Shown here one piece after another: positions 52,694 through 61,899 of a stretch of DNA of 64,000 nucleotides. Source of the stretch: Flavobacteriales bacterium (GTDB lineage: Bacteria; Bacteroidota; Bacteroidia; Flavobacteriales_F; PHOS-HE28); assembly GCA_030584065.1 (NCBI GenBank), contig CP129489.1:1903497-1967496 (forward strand). The letters run 5' to 3'. The notes beneath the pieces are model-generated. The model did no database searches. It had not been told where the DNA came from and saw only the letters and a program-made list of their open reading frames with translations. The translations under genes were made by a program, and so were the position numbers. The number at the start of each line of letters is the position of its first letter. The stretch's first letter is position 1.

Positions 52694-54184
52694 ATGGCCC
52701 AGTCCACCACTCTCGGCCTCCGCGCCAACTGGAAGCAGTTCACCCTGCTCGTCATCGTCAACGCCTTCGTGGGCGGCATGGTGGGCATCGAACGCACCGT
52801 GCTGCCCGTGCTCGCCGAGCTGGAGTTCGGCATCGCTTCGCACGCGGCCGCGCTCAGCTTCATCCTGGCCTTCGGCGTCAGCAAGGCGCTGGCCAACTAC
52901 TTCACCGGCCGGCTGGCGGGGCGCTACGGACGCAAGGCCTTGCTCGTCACCGGCTGGCTGCTCGCACTTCCCGTTCCCTTCCTGCTCATTTACGCCGATG
53001 CGTGGGCCTGGGTGGTGGCGGCCAACATCCTGCTGGGCATCCACCAGGGCTTCGCGTGGAGCAGCACCGTGGTGATGAAGATGGACCTCGTGGGCGAAAA
53101 GGACCGCGGCCTCGCCATGGGCCTCAACGAGTTCGCCGGCTACCTCGCCGTTGGGGCGATGGCCTTCCTCACCGGCTACCTCGCCGCGCACTACGGACCG
53201 CGTCCCGTGCCCTTCCAGGTGGGCATCGGCATCGCGGTGGTCGGTCTGCTGCTCACCCTGCTGTGGGTGAAGGACACCGTGCACCACGTGGCGGCCGAGG
53301 GCGCCACCAGCGTCCTCCCCAAGCTGAAGCGCGTGTTCGTGGAGACCAGCCTCACGCACCGCACGCTGGGGCCCGTGACCCAGGCCGGGCTGGTGAACAA
53401 CCTGAACGACGGCATGCTGTGGGGCCTGCTGCCCGTGCTGCTGCTGCACGAGGGCCTCGGCCCCGACCGCATCGGCCTCATCGCCGCCGTGTACCCCGCC
53501 GTGTGGGGCCTCGGCCAGCTCTTCACCGGCAAGCTCGCCGATGTGGTGAACCGCCGCTCCCTGCTCATCATCGGCATGGTGCTGCAAGGCGTGGCCATCC
53601 TCGGCCTGCCCTTCGTGCATGCCCAGGGCGCCTACATCGCGCTCAGCGCCGCGCTCGGCCTGGGCACCGCGCTGGTCTACCCCACCTTCCTGGCCGTGCT
53701 GGCCGCGCATACGCATCCGCAGCAGCGCAGCGAGGCCGTGGGCGTGTTCCGCCTGTGGCGCGACCTGGGCTATGCCATCGGCGCGCTGCTCACCGGCCTC
53801 ATCGCCGACCGTTTCGGCATCACCGCCTCCATCGGCGCCATCGGTGCGGTCACCGTGGGCAGCGGCGTGGTGGTGTGGCTGCGCATGCCCAGCGAAAGGA
53901 AGTGCCTGCAACCGGAGGACCTGAAGCCGCTGCTGAACCAACCCGGTGTGCGCGTGGTGGATGTGCGCAGCCCCGAGGAGTATGCCACCGGCCACTTGCC
54001 CCAGGCCATCAACATCCCCCTGCCCGAACTGCTGGAGCGCGCACGCAGCTGGTCGCCGCGGGAGCGCATCATCACCGTGTGCGCCAAGGGCGGCGGGCGC
54101 AGTGCCCAGGCCGCGCAGGTGCTGCGGGACATGGGGTTTGGGCGCACGTGGTGGTTGTGCGGGGGAACGGTGAGGTGGCGGTGA
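52694..54184 (+). CDS. MFS transporter fused to a C-terminal rhodanese domain
   Basis: The 496-residue protein combines about twelve membrane helices of the major facilitator type (FVGGMVGIERTVLPVLAE, the loop motif GRLAGRYGRKALLV, GFAWSSTVVMKMDLVGEKDRGLAMGLNEFAGY) with a cytoplasmic rhodanese of about 95 residues. The rhodanese has VRVVDVRSPEEYATGHLPQAINIP and the active loop CAKGGGRS with Cys463. The fusion could couple transport of a sulfur or arsenic compound to persulfide transfer. It is the last gene of the arsenic run. Its 3' end is the apparent source of at least five partial copies between 56.6 and 62.9 kb. Its own tail reads TVRWR, whereas the copies read VGWR or LGWR, and it lacks the downstream hairpins. 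Confidence 0.92.
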   Translation: MAQSTTLGLRANWKQFTLLVIVNAFVGGMVGIERTVLPVLAELEFGIASHAAALSFILAFGVSKALANYFTGRLAGRYGRKALLVTGWLLALPVPFLLIYADAWAWVVAANILLGIHQGFAWSSTVVMKMDLVGEKDRGLAMGLNEFAGYLAVGAMAFLTGYLAAHYGPRPVPFQVGIGIAVVGLLLTLLWVKDTVHHVAAEGATSVLPKLKRVFVETSLTHRTLGPVTQAGLVNNLNDGMLWGLLPVLLLHEGLGPDRIGLIAAVYPAVWGLGQLFTGKLADVVNRRSLLIIGMVLQGVAILGLPFVHAQGAYIALSAALGLGTALVYPTFLAVLAAHTHPQQRSEAVGVFRLWRDLGYAIGALLTGLIADRFGITASIGAIGAVTVGSGVVVWLRMPSERKCLQPEDLKPLLNQPGVRVVDVRSPEEYATGHLPQAINIPLPELLERARSWSPRERIITVCAKGGGRSAQAAQVLRDMGFGRTWWLCGGTVRWR

Positions 54185-54250
54185 GGATGGGTAAGTGACC
54201 TTCCACCCGACAACTTGAATGGGAGCCTTCGCGGAGATCCGAGGATCGGC

Positions 54251-56434
54251 TCACTCCTTCGCGAAGCGCGCTACTGCCCGACCGTGCTCGGTGATCACCG
54301 CTGCGGTATAGAGGCCGGTCGGAAGCCTGCCCACGTCGAGAGAACTGAGGGAACCAGACCATCGGCCTTGCAACACCACGCGACCCTGAGCATCGTGGAC
54401 GAGCCATTGCCCCGTGCCGCTCGAGCTCAACAGCAAACGGATCTCGTCGCTCGCTGGATTCGGAGCGATCACGAGCGATGATGCCTGGTGCGCTGGAACG
54501 CGCGTGCTGAGCTCCGCCACCACGGTAGCCGTGTTCGTGCGGATAGGCGGATTCACATCAAAGTAGATATCGGCCTTGTTAGCCAGCACCGTACCGGGCA
54601 CTATCCAAGGGTGTGGCGCGATGGCAAAGGAGAAGGCCCCTTGGCTGCCCATCAGGTCGCTGGTGCTATCAGGGAGCATGATGTCCGGGAAGTCGATGAT
54701 GAGGATGGAGTCGCTCTCCAAGCGCGCCTCAAAGGCATGTGTTGCGCCAAGGATCCGCAAGCTCGCCACATCAAGCACGTGCGACAGCGTGTCCACCAAG
54801 CGCACATGCAGTGCTTCTGCGTTGCCCGTGTTCTGGAAACGGATGGTGTAGGCCAGCGACGTATCGGCATCGAGAAAGAAGTGCGACCCGCTCAGGCGCG
54901 AGCTCGTGCTCACCAACTTATCGTTCGGGTCGTAGGCGCCCACCACCAGGGTACTGAGCGTTGCCACATCGTTCACCGGATCGGCATCCGCGGGCGATGG
55001 CGCCAGCGTGAGCGTGGCGTTCACGTTCGTACCGATCAGCAACGGGTCGGGGGGCACCTGCAGCACCACCGCGATGTTCAGCTGCCCGAAGGCAGTGAGC
55101 GAAGGCACCGTGAACTGCAATTGCCCGGGCGTGTTCACCGTGGGCGGCATACTGCTGCTCACGTAGCTGAGCACCGGGTCGTAGTCCAGCGTTGCGGTGA
55201 AGGGGCCGAAGGAATACGCACCGTTGTTGAGCGCGCGCAGGCCATAGCCGAACGTGAAGCCCGGTCGCGGCGTGCCGGACCAGAGCACCGCCTCCATGTC
55301 CGGGCCGTAGAGCGGCTGCAGCGCCATGTCCATCGTCACGTTGGGCGTGACGGCATTGAGCGTGAAGGGCGCAGGCAGCACGGCCGGACAGAGCGGCGCA
55401 TGGTTGCCCGCATCGGCGATGGTGGCGGTGTACACACCATAGGGCAGCGCTTCGCTGTAGTATCCCGCGCCATCGGTGAGCTCGTAATGCCCGCCGGGGG
55501 CGCATTGCACCACGCGCCAGGGATAGGGCACATCACCGGGGTCCTGGATGCAATCGCCGTTGAGATCAACATACACTGTGCCATCCACCTGGCCGCAGGG
55601 AGCCGCACTCACGGGGATGGTGAACTGCACCAGCGCGCCGCAGGAGCCCATCATTGGCGGCGCGCCCCCTCCGCTCGGATCGAAGGGGTAGGCCTCCACG
55701 CCGTAGTCCCCCGGAGCCAGGTGGTCGATCGTCACCTGGTTGCCATTGGGATAGTAGTAGGTAAAGAGCCCTGTCCAGAAGAACATGCTCACGATGCCCA
55801 CCTGATCGAAGGTGAGCACCGCGCTGCCCGTCTCCCCACCCGCGCAACTGGGCGTCACCACCACGTTCTGAAGCACCGGTGTGCTCAGGTCCATCACCTC
55901 GATGTTGCTGAACGTGCTCGCGCAGCCGTTGGCATCGGTCACGGTGCAGGTGTACGTGGTGCCCGGACAAAGGCCGCTCAGGAATACGTTGTTCGCGCCC
56001 ACGCTGCCGCTGCCACCGGGGGTGACACTTGCGCTGTGTGGCGGAGCACCGCCCCAGGCGAAGCCGAAATAGCTCAGCGCACCGCTGCCGTTGCAGGCTC
56101 CATCGCAACTGGTCACAGCGCCCGTGAAGGTGTTGCCCGGCAACAAGGTGCCGATGGCCTGCACCGTGCCCGTGGCCATGGCAGTACCACCCAGCGCATC
56201 TTCGACCGTGACGGTGTAGCTCCCCGCGAACAGCTCCCGCGCAGTACTGGTACCCTGCCCGATGGGCGGAGCGGGGCTCCACGTATACGTGTACGGGCCT
56301 TGTCCGCCACTGACGATGGCGTGGATCCAGCCGGTGCCGTTGCCGCAGGCGTCATTGAAGACGTTCAGTGTGACGGAAAGCGCCGCGTTAGCCTTCAAGG
56401 CGCAGAGGAGCAGTAGCCAGGCGAGGTGACGCAT
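54251..56434 (-). CDS. Secreted T9SS protein with DUF11-like (DUF7619) domain
   Basis: The 727-residue protein starts with the signal peptide MRHLAWLLLLCALKANA. Cys-containing Ig/SprB-like repeats follow (GGQGPYTYTWSPAPP, YTCTVTDANGCASTFSNI), then a prealbumin-like segment (VDGTVYVDLNGDCIQDPGDVPY). The long C-terminal domain has YDPNDKLVS, YTIRFQNTGNAEALHVRLVD, IMLPDSTSDLMGSQGAFSF and YFDVNPPIRTNT, characteristic of a Bacteroidota domain found just before T9SS tails. The sorting tail begins VIAPNPASDEIRLLL. A surface role is likely. It lies between the intact MFS-rhodanese gene and its first partial copy, on the opposite strand. Confidence 0.9.
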   Translation of the reverse strand: MRHLAWLLLLCALKANAALSVTLNVFNDACGNGTGWIHAIVSGGQGPYTYTWSPAPPIGQGTSTARELFAGSYTVTVEDALGGTAMATGTVQAIGTLLPGNTFTGAVTSCDGACNGSGALSYFGFAWGGAPPHSASVTPGGSGSVGANNVFLSGLCPGTTYTCTVTDANGCASTFSNIEVMDLSTPVLQNVVVTPSCAGGETGSAVLTFDQVGIVSMFFWTGLFTYYYPNGNQVTIDHLAPGDYGVEAYPFDPSGGGAPPMMGSCGALVQFTIPVSAAPCGQVDGTVYVDLNGDCIQDPGDVPYPWRVVQCAPGGHYELTDGAGYYSEALPYGVYTATIADAGNHAPLCPAVLPAPFTLNAVTPNVTMDMALQPLYGPDMEAVLWSGTPRPGFTFGYGLRALNNGAYSFGPFTATLDYDPVLSYVSSSMPPTVNTPGQLQFTVPSLTAFGQLNIAVVLQVPPDPLLIGTNVNATLTLAPSPADADPVNDVATLSTLVVGAYDPNDKLVSTSSRLSGSHFFLDADTSLAYTIRFQNTGNAEALHVRLVDTLSHVLDVASLRILGATHAFEARLESDSILIIDFPDIMLPDSTSDLMGSQGAFSFAIAPHPWIVPGTVLANKADIYFDVNPPIRTNTATVVAELSTRVPAHQASSLVIAPNPASDEIRLLLSSSGTGQWLVHDAQGRVVLQGRWSGSLSSLDVGRLPTGLYTAAVITEHGRAVARFAKE

Positions 56435-56611
56435 AAGGTGGATCTTACCACCAAGTTAGGCCGATCTAAAGCATCGGAACCGAACCGTTGCAAGGAACTT
56501 ATCCACCACCCGCATCGGCTCTTGGTTGGTCTTTGCATGGCGTCACGGCCACACCGTTCTACCGAAGCACCTTGCCAGGGAAGAGCTCCATAGCGCATCG
56601 CTTCGCGTTCA

Positions 56612-57021
56612 CCATCGGCGCGCTGCTCACCGGCCTCATCGCCGACCGCTTCGGCATCACGGCCTCCATCCTCGCCATCGGCGCGGTCACCGTGGGCAGC
56701 GGCGTGGTGGTGTGGCTGCGCATGCCCAGCGAACGCAAGTGCCTGGAGCCCGCCGACCTGAAACCGCTGCTGGACCAACCCGGTGTGCGCGTGGTGGACG
56801 TGCGCAGCCCCGCCGAGTACGCCAGCGGCCACCTGCCGCAGGCCATCAACATCCCCCTCACCGAACTGCTGGAACGCGCGCGCAGCTGGTCGCCCCGGGA
56901 GCGCATCATCACCGTGTGCGCCAAGGGCGGCGGGCGCAGCGCCCAGGCCGCGCAGATCCTTCGCGACCTGGGCTTCGGACGCACGTGGTGGTTGTGCGGG
57001 GGGACGTTGGGGTGGCGGTAA
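56612..57021 (+). pseudogene. Rhodanese-tail copy 2: 5'-truncated duplicate of the MFS-rhodanese 3' end
   Basis: These 410 bp align without gaps to 53775-54184, from IGALLTGLIADRFGI in the last MFS helices through the complete rhodanese (VRVVDVRSPAEYASGHLPQ, CAKGGGRS) to the stop codon. Upstream sequence is unrelated. A possible start would give a chimeric protein with a foreign N-terminus, so an independent rhodanese cannot be fully excluded: the active cysteine is intact. Protein differences from copy 1 are few (GAIGA to LAIGA, PEDL to PADL). The stop is TAA in place of TGA. The preceding 177 bp (56435-56611) show no gene. Confidence 0.85.
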
Positions 57022-57039
57022 GGAGAGCCCGCCGGTACA

Positions 57040-57079
57040 CCATGCTACATGGCGCAGGGTCCCCTGCGGGAGACCCTGC
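57040..57079 (+). repeat. Two-hairpin tail after rhodanese copy 2
   Basis: Stem-loop 1 is CCATG-CTA-CATGG (57040-57052). Stem-loop 2 pairs GCAGGGTC (57054-57061) with GACCCTGC (57072-57079) over a 10-nt loop. CAGGTATGGG follows directly. Stem 1 differs from that of copy 4 by a compensatory pair (T-A here, G-C there). Confidence 0.8.
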
Positions 57080-57086
57080 TCAGGTA

Positions 57087-57139
57087 TGGGCTTCGGACGC
57101 ACGTGGTGGTTGTGCGGGGGGACGTTGGGGTGGCGGTGA
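57087..57139 (+). repeat. Rhodanese-tail copy 3 (last about 53 bp only)
   Basis: This segment repeats the end of copy 2 (GGCTTCGGACGCACGTGG onward, encoding GFGRTWWLCGGTLGWR-like sequence) through a TGA stop. It starts right after the hairpin tail of copy 2, so the two form a tandem. No hairpin tail follows. It is too short to be a gene. The 105 bp to the next ATG hold nothing else recognisable. Confidence 0.8.
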
Positions 57140-57235
57140 TCGGCCCCATACCTTGCAGAATACCACAACACCAGCTGCATCACCTTCCGCAGCTCCATGC
57201 AGCACGTTCATGGACATACCCTCGCAACGGCTTAA

Positions 57236-57649
<414 letters not shown>

Positions 57650-57720
57650 TCGGCCAAGGCACATCACCAACCGCATCCTTGGAACGAACCGAGGCTGACA
57701 GGTTCCCGTTGGCACAACCA

Positions 57721-57849
57721 CCGAAGGAGCGCATCATCACCGTGTGCGCGAAGGGTGGCGGACGCAGCGCCCAGGCCGCGCAGGTGTTGCGGGACATGGG
57801 TTACAGACGGACGTGGTGGTTGTGCGGGGGCACGGTGGGGTGGCGGTGA
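57721..57849 (+). pseudogene. Rhodanese-tail copy 4
   Basis: About 129 bp match the rhodanese 3' end from ERIITVCAKGGGRSAQAAQVLRDMG through RTWWLCGGTVGWR and the stop. The active-site loop is present but the first half of the domain is missing. The sequence to the left is unrelated. It follows the retropepsin-like gene by 71 bp. Confidence 0.85.
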
Positions 57850-58169
57850 GCAGCTGCCGCCGGTTCACCAGGCTACCTGGTGCAGGGTCCCCAGCGGGAG
57901 ACCCGGCACAGGTCTGGGGCGCAGGGTGCACTTCGTGAGGCCCTGCTCAGGTATGGGTTACCCTGCACAGGCCTGTGTGACCCGGCTCACCCCGGCTGCA
58001 AAGCCCACCGCATACCTTGCACCGTGGCAGGGATCACCTGCCGATCTTTAAGGACCAGGAACAAGGCCCCCGGGACGGGACGGCGCATGGCCGCTGGAGT
58101 CCGGTGGCCGCAGGAACAGAACAACACAACAGGGCAACCCCTGAGCGATCACGATCAACACCCTTTCCC
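57850..58169 (+). repeat. Hairpin tail of copy 4 and gene-free leader of dps
   Basis: In this 320-bp gene-free stretch, stem-loop 1 CACCAGG-CTA-CCTGGTG (57866-57882) is perfect. Stem-loop 2 lies at 57882-57907 with one changed base. A second, diverged GCAGGG...CCCTGC hairpin of the same 26-nt length (57921-57946 region) is followed by the same CTCAGGTATGGG sequence that ends the copy 2 tail. The remaining 200 bp before the dps start show no clear promoter and no gene. Confidence 0.65.
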
Positions 58170-58646
58170 ATGAAGAAGACCAACACCATCGGCCTGGATG
58201 CGAAGAAAGCCGACAAGCTCGTGAGCGGGTTGAACCGGCTGCTGGCCAACTACGCCGTCTTTTACCAGAACGCCCGGGGCTACCACTGGAACATCAAGGG
58301 CGAGAAGTTCTTCGAACTGCACCTGAAGTTCGAGGAGCTGTACAACGACCTGCTGTTGAAGATCGACGATGTGGCTGAGCGCATCCTCACCCTGGGCGGT
58401 ACCCCCGAGCACAACTACTCGCACTACCACAAGGTGGCCACCATCAAGGAGAGCAGGCACGTGAGCGACGGGGTCGCCGCCGTAAAGGAGGTCCTGGCGG
58501 CCTTCAAGACCGTGATCCTGCTGCAGCGCGAGCTCTTGGAACTGAGCGCTGACGCCAAGGACGAGGGGACCAATGCCCTCATGAGCGACTACATCCGCGC
58601 GCAGGAAAAGCTGGTGTGGATGTACTCCGCCTTCCTGGCCAAGTAA
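58170..58646 (+). CDS. dps: Dps/ferritin-like DNA-protection protein
   Basis: Dps forms a 12-subunit shell that oxidises and stores iron and protects DNA from peroxide. The 158-residue protein has the ferroxidase signature ARGYHWNIKGEKFFELHLKFEELYNDL at about residues 36-62, with the paired His and downstream Asp/Glu ligands (KIDDVAERI). The four-helix bundle length is normal. ATG 58170 gives a short N-terminal tail with lysines (MKKTNTIGLDAKKADK). It is flanked by rhodanese-tail copies 4 and 5, so it appears as the cargo of one interval of the array. Confidence 0.93.
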   Translation: MKKTNTIGLDAKKADKLVSGLNRLLANYAVFYQNARGYHWNIKGEKFFELHLKFEELYNDLLLKIDDVAERILTLGGTPEHNYSHYHKVATIKESRHVSDGVAAVKEVLAAFKTVILLQRELLELSADAKDEGTNALMSDYIRAQEKLVWMYSAFLAK

Positions 58647-58741
58647 GGGCGGCCTGTGCCCCCTGGGCCTGCCCTTGGAAGGCACACCTGCCCCGCATCC
58701 GCAGCGCCGCTGTGCGATCCCCGCCGTGCATGCTGGCGGCC

Positions 58742-58931
58742 TGGTGCCCCAGGCCATCAACATCCCATCACCGAACTGCTGGAGCGTGCGCGCAGCTGGT
58801 CGCCCCGGGAGCGCATCATCACCGTGTGCGCCAAAGGCGGCGGGCGCAGCGCCCAGGCCGCGCAGATGCTGCGCGATAGGGGCTTTGGATGGACGTGGTG
58901 GTTGTGCGGGGGGACCGTGGGGTGGCGGTGA
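58742..58931 (+). pseudogene. Rhodanese-tail copy 5 (frameshifted)
   Basis: About 190 bp correspond to the rhodanese from HLPQAINIP to the stop. A one-base deletion in the ACATCCC(C)ATC region shifts the frame relative to the intact gene. The active loop CAKGGGRS and the TWWLCGGTVGWR end remain readable. The left boundary falls within TGGTGCCCCAGGCC, after unrelated sequence that follows dps by about 95 bp. Confidence 0.85.
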
Positions 58932-58940
58932 GGAGAGGCC

Positions 58941-58989
58941 ACCGGTTCAACATGCTACCTGGTGCAGGGTCCCCTGCGGGAGACCCTGC
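58941..58989 (+). repeat. Hairpin tail after rhodanese copy 5
   Basis: Stem-loop 1 is only partly paired here (ACATG-CTA-CCTGGT). Stem-loop 2 is perfect: GCAGGGTC (58964-58971) with GACCCTGC (58982-58989), identical to the copy 2 tail. The sequence then departs (GGAGGAACGCG) instead of continuing CTCAGGTATGGG. Confidence 0.75.
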
Positions 58990-59010
58990 GGAGGAACGCG
59001 CTTTGAGGAA

Positions 59011-59250
59011 TTACTTTGAGAATATTGCCTTCAGCAAGTGGCCAATTAGGATGATTGCCCCAACAGCCAAAGCCGCATTGAGGATCTCATCAGCATTCCG
59101 GCCTGCGCGGTAATCGTTGTACTGCTGCCGGGTGATGCTTCCATTGCGATAGAGGAGTTCCATGTATTCATCGCGCTCCTGATTGGTAGCCGAACCAGCC
59201 CTGACCTTCTCACCCAGGGTCGCCAGCCGCATGTAATCCAGCTGATTCAT
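59011..59250 (-). CDS. Small single-helix membrane protein
   Basis: The 79-residue protein has a charged helical first half (LGEKVRAGSATNQERDEYMELLYRNGSITRQQYNDYRAG), reminiscent of short SHOCT-like oligomerisation segments. A C-terminal membrane helix follows (ILNAALAVGAIILIGHLL). Its ATG overlaps the stop of the 95-residue gene upstream (ATGA), so the two are coupled. Function is unknown. Paired small membrane and coiled-coil proteins in an accessory array may be toxin/antitoxin-like or phage-derived, but no motif supports a choice. Confidence 0.6.
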   Translation of the reverse strand: MNQLDYMRLATLGEKVRAGSATNQERDEYMELLYRNGSITRQQYNDYRAGRNADEILNAALAVGAIILIGHLLKAIFSK

Positions 59251-59534
59251 GGGTTCTGCTTTTCTACGGTTTGCTTCATGGCCGCGAGTAGGGCAGGGAA
59301 CAACTCCTTCAGCTGGTCAATGGTCTGTTGCTGAAGCGCATCCGTTCGCTCAAGATTCTTCATCTCGAGTTGAAGGTCATTGAGACCATCCTTGGTAGCA
59401 TACCCTTCGCACTTCTTCTCAAGAGCATGTATCTGATCCTTGAGTGCGTGGATGCTCCGGAAATGCCAGACAAGGAAGCCAGCGACGATGACCACTACGC
59501 CGAGAACCGTTCCGATCTGTTGCCAGAGTTCCAT
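59247..59534 (-). CDS. Small membrane protein with coiled coil
   Basis: The 95-residue protein has an N-terminal membrane helix (IGTVLGVVVIVAGFLVWHF) followed by a long predicted coiled coil (IHALKDQIHALEKKCEGY, then LNDLQLEMKNLERTDALQQQTIDQLKELF). ATG 59534 is preferred because it places the helix at the N-terminus. The gene lies 16 bp after the YgjP-like peptidase gene on the same strand and overlaps the following 79-residue gene. Function is not recognised. Confidence 0.6.
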   Translation of the reverse strand: MELWQQIGTVLGVVVIVAGFLVWHFRSIHALKDQIHALEKKCEGYATKDGLNDLQLEMKNLERTDALQQQTIDQLKELFPALLAAMKQTVEKQNP

Positions 59535-59550
59535 GTGCACCGAAGGTATC

Positions 59551-59862
59551 TCAGGCTGTTTCCAGTTGCATGGCATCAAGCTCCTTCCGCACCACCTCCC
59601 ACTCCCCCAAATACCCACGCATCAAGCTTTTCCAAAGCTTCCCGTGGTTGGGCACGCGCAGGTGCAGAAGCTCATGCACAATGACATAATCCTGCAAGCG
59701 GGTTGGCATGGAGAGCAATTCATCGTTAAAGTTCAGGTGCCCGTTCATGGAGCAGCTGGCCCACTTGCGGCGCATGGGGCGGATGCCCAGCCACACCACC
59801 TCCACTTGGAGCTTGGCGGCCCAGTCGTGGACCCGTTGCTTGAAGGCGGCCTTGGTGTCCAT
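59551..59862 (-). CDS. YgjP/DUF45-like metallopeptidase
   Basis: The 103-residue protein carries the zinc motif VIVHELLHLRVPNHGKLWKSLM (HExxH with a third His) near residue 63, and RPMRRKWASCSMNGHLNFN before it. This is the minimal YgjP-like (M48-related) form. Such genes frequently sit next to type I restriction hsdR genes, as here. Its ATG shares one base with the hsdR stop (TGATG), indicating coupled translation. A role in regulating or processing the restriction complex has been suggested by association only. Confidence 0.85.
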   Translation of the reverse strand: MDTKAAFKQRVHDWAAKLQVEVVWLGIRPMRRKWASCSMNGHLNFNDELLSMPTRLQDYVIVHELLHLRVPNHGKLWKSLMRGYLGEWEVVRKELDAMQLETA

Positions 59863-61514
59863 CAGATGCGGTCCGCTTTCTCCAACAACGTGAACAGGTC
59901 ATCCACCAATCTTGCCACGGCCTCGGGGTCGTCCACCTGGCTGTAGATGGCGAAGGTGACCTTGGCGCGCAGCTCGCGCAGTTCCTTCTCGCTCGTCTTC
60001 CAGTGCGGGAAGGCCACGAAGGCGTCCTTGATCTTGCGGCTCACGGTCTCGCTCTCGGGCACCTGCGCATCCAGCAGGGTGCGGTACACGAAGTAGGTGA
60101 GCCCGTCGAAGCCCTTCTCGGCCTGCTCCCGCTTGCGGTCCTCGTTCTGTTGCACCAGGCGCAGCAGGTCGTCCAGGGCCTCTTTGGTTCCCGTCTGGCG
60201 GTTCTCGAAGCTCTCCTGGACGGCCTTGGCACGCTCGGCCATGGCGATCAGGAAGGGGTCGTCGCTTTCGGACTCGGCCTTCTTCTCGATGCTCTTGATC
60301 AGGTTGATCACCTTGGTGCCGTCGCCCGCATTCTTCTGCTTGATCAGCTCGATGGTGCGCTCGTTGATCTCCACCAGCTCCAGCGGCGCGTTCACGTTGT
60401 AGGTGCCCACGTGCTCCTGCACCAGGTTGTTGGTCTTGCGCTGGAAGTCGCGGTCCACCTCCACGCGCTTGGTGTAGGCCTTGCGCACCACGTCGTAGAT
60501 GGCGCTGAGCGTGGCGTAGGGCTCGATGTAGGGTCGCAGGAAGGCATCGGGGCTGATGATCTCGTAGAGCATCTCCACCTCCTTGTACTCCTTGAAGAAC
60601 TCCTTGCGGCGCTCGGGGTCGCGGAAGTGCTCGATCAGCGCGTCCACGTCGCGGTCGTCGAAGCGGCCGCCCACCAGCGCGAGGTAGGCGGGTACCTTCT
60701 GCTCCATCTTGTTCTTGAACAGGCCCTTCAGCAGGGCGATGTCCTTCACGATGGCGTTGATCTCCTCGCTGTCGAAGGCCAGGGCTTTCTCCAGCTTGTC
60801 GAAGATGCCCACGAAGTCCAGCACGAAACCGTGGGGCTTCACCATCTCGGCCTGCTCGTTCTCGTACGGACGGTTCACCCGGGCGATGGCCTGCAGCAGC
60901 GTGTGGTCGCGCATGGGCTTGTCCAGGTACATGGCGTAGAGCAGCGGCGCGTCGTAGCCGGTGAGCAGCTTCTCGGTAACGATGAGGATCTTGGGCTGCT
61001 GGTCCAGTTTGGTGAAGGCCTTGCGGATCTGCCGCTCCTTCTTCTCGTCCAGGTGCCACTCCTTCAGCGCGGCGCTGTCGTTGTTGTTGCCGGTGTACAC
61101 CACGGCGCTGTACTCGGGCGGCAGGAACTTGTCGAGGGCGTGCTTGTACAGCGCGCAGGCCTCGCGGTCCACGCCAACGAGGAAGGCCTTGTAGCCGAGC
61201 GGCTCCACGTTCTCGGTGTAGTGCTTGGCCACGAACTCGGCCACCTTGGGGATGCGCTCCCTGCCCTTCAGGAAGTTCTTCAGGTTCACGGCGCGGTCCA
61301 GCACCTTGTTCAGGTGCTCGATGTCCGCCAGGCCCTCGGCTTCGGCCAGCGAAAGGAACTCCTTGTCCAGCGTTTCGTGGGGCACCAGCAGGTCGTTGGG
61401 GGCCAGGTTGTAGTACAGGGGTAGCGTGGTACCGTCGCTGATGCTGTCGGCGATGCTGTACTTGTGCAGGTAGCCCTTGTCGTCCTCGTGTAAGCTTCCC
61501 CGAAGTTCGGCCAT
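59862..61514 (-). pseudogene. hsdR: Type I restriction HsdR, N-terminally truncated
   Basis: The remaining 550 residues hold the second helicase half and the C-terminal domain: EDDKGYLHKYSIADSI, KAFLVGVDREAC (motif IV), ILIVTEKLLTGYDAPLLYAMYLDKPM (motif V), and LLQAIARVNRPYE (motif VI). The PD-(D/E)xK nuclease and Walker A and B motifs of a full subunit of about 1,000 residues are missing. Homology stops near base 61485, and the first codons (MAELRGSLH) come from junction sequence beside an IS3-type element. No hsdM or hsdS lies in the window. It cannot act as a complete restriction subunit, though the intact remaining frame suggests recent damage. Confidence 0.85.
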
Positions 61515-61533
61515 TCATTGCTGGAGGTGAAGT

Positions 61534-61561
61534 GATCCTTGGCCCCGCGGGGCCAAGGATC
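61534..61561. repeat. Perfect 28-bp palindrome beside the IS3 element
   Basis: GATCCTTGGCCCCG is followed at once by its exact reverse complement CGGGGCCAAGGATC, with no loop. It lies between the truncated hsdR and the transposase genes, 41 bp before orfA. It could be a terminator or cruciform protecting the element from read-through, or an insertion-target structure. Confidence 0.8.
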
Positions 61562-61601
61562 GCTTCGGCCGGCCAGGGGCTACATTCAACCACACGTAGC
61601 C

Positions 61602-61874
61602 ATGAGAAAGAGCAAGTTCACCGAGCATCAGGTCATCGCCATCCTCAAGCGTCACGAGGCTGGCTCGAAGGTGGCCGACCTGTGCCGCGAGCACGGGATC
61701 AGCAACGCCACGTTCTACCAATGGAAGGCCAAGTATGGCGGCATGGAGCCCAACCAGGTCAAGCAGCTGCGTGACCTGCAGGAGGAGCTCAGCCGCCTGA
61801 AGCGCATGTACACCGAGCTGAGCATGGTGCATGATGCCTTGAAGCAGGTGGTGGAAAAGAAGTGGGGCGCCTGA
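61602..61874 (+). CDS. IS3-family transposase OrfA
   Basis: The 90-residue protein has the IS3 helix-turn-helix ([44 protein letters not shown]) and a C-terminal leucine-zipper-like stretch ([20 protein letters not shown]). It binds the element ends. The final A-rich GAAAAGAAG could support frameshifting into OrfB to make the active OrfAB transposase, but a classical slippery heptamer is not evident. Confidence 0.92.
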   Translation: MRKSKFTEHQVIAILKRHEAGSKVADLCREHGISNATFYQWKAKYGGMEPNQVKQLRDLQEELSRLKRMYTELSMVHDALKQVVEKKWGA

Positions 61875-61899
61875 CGAGAAGCGCGAGATCGTTCAGGCG

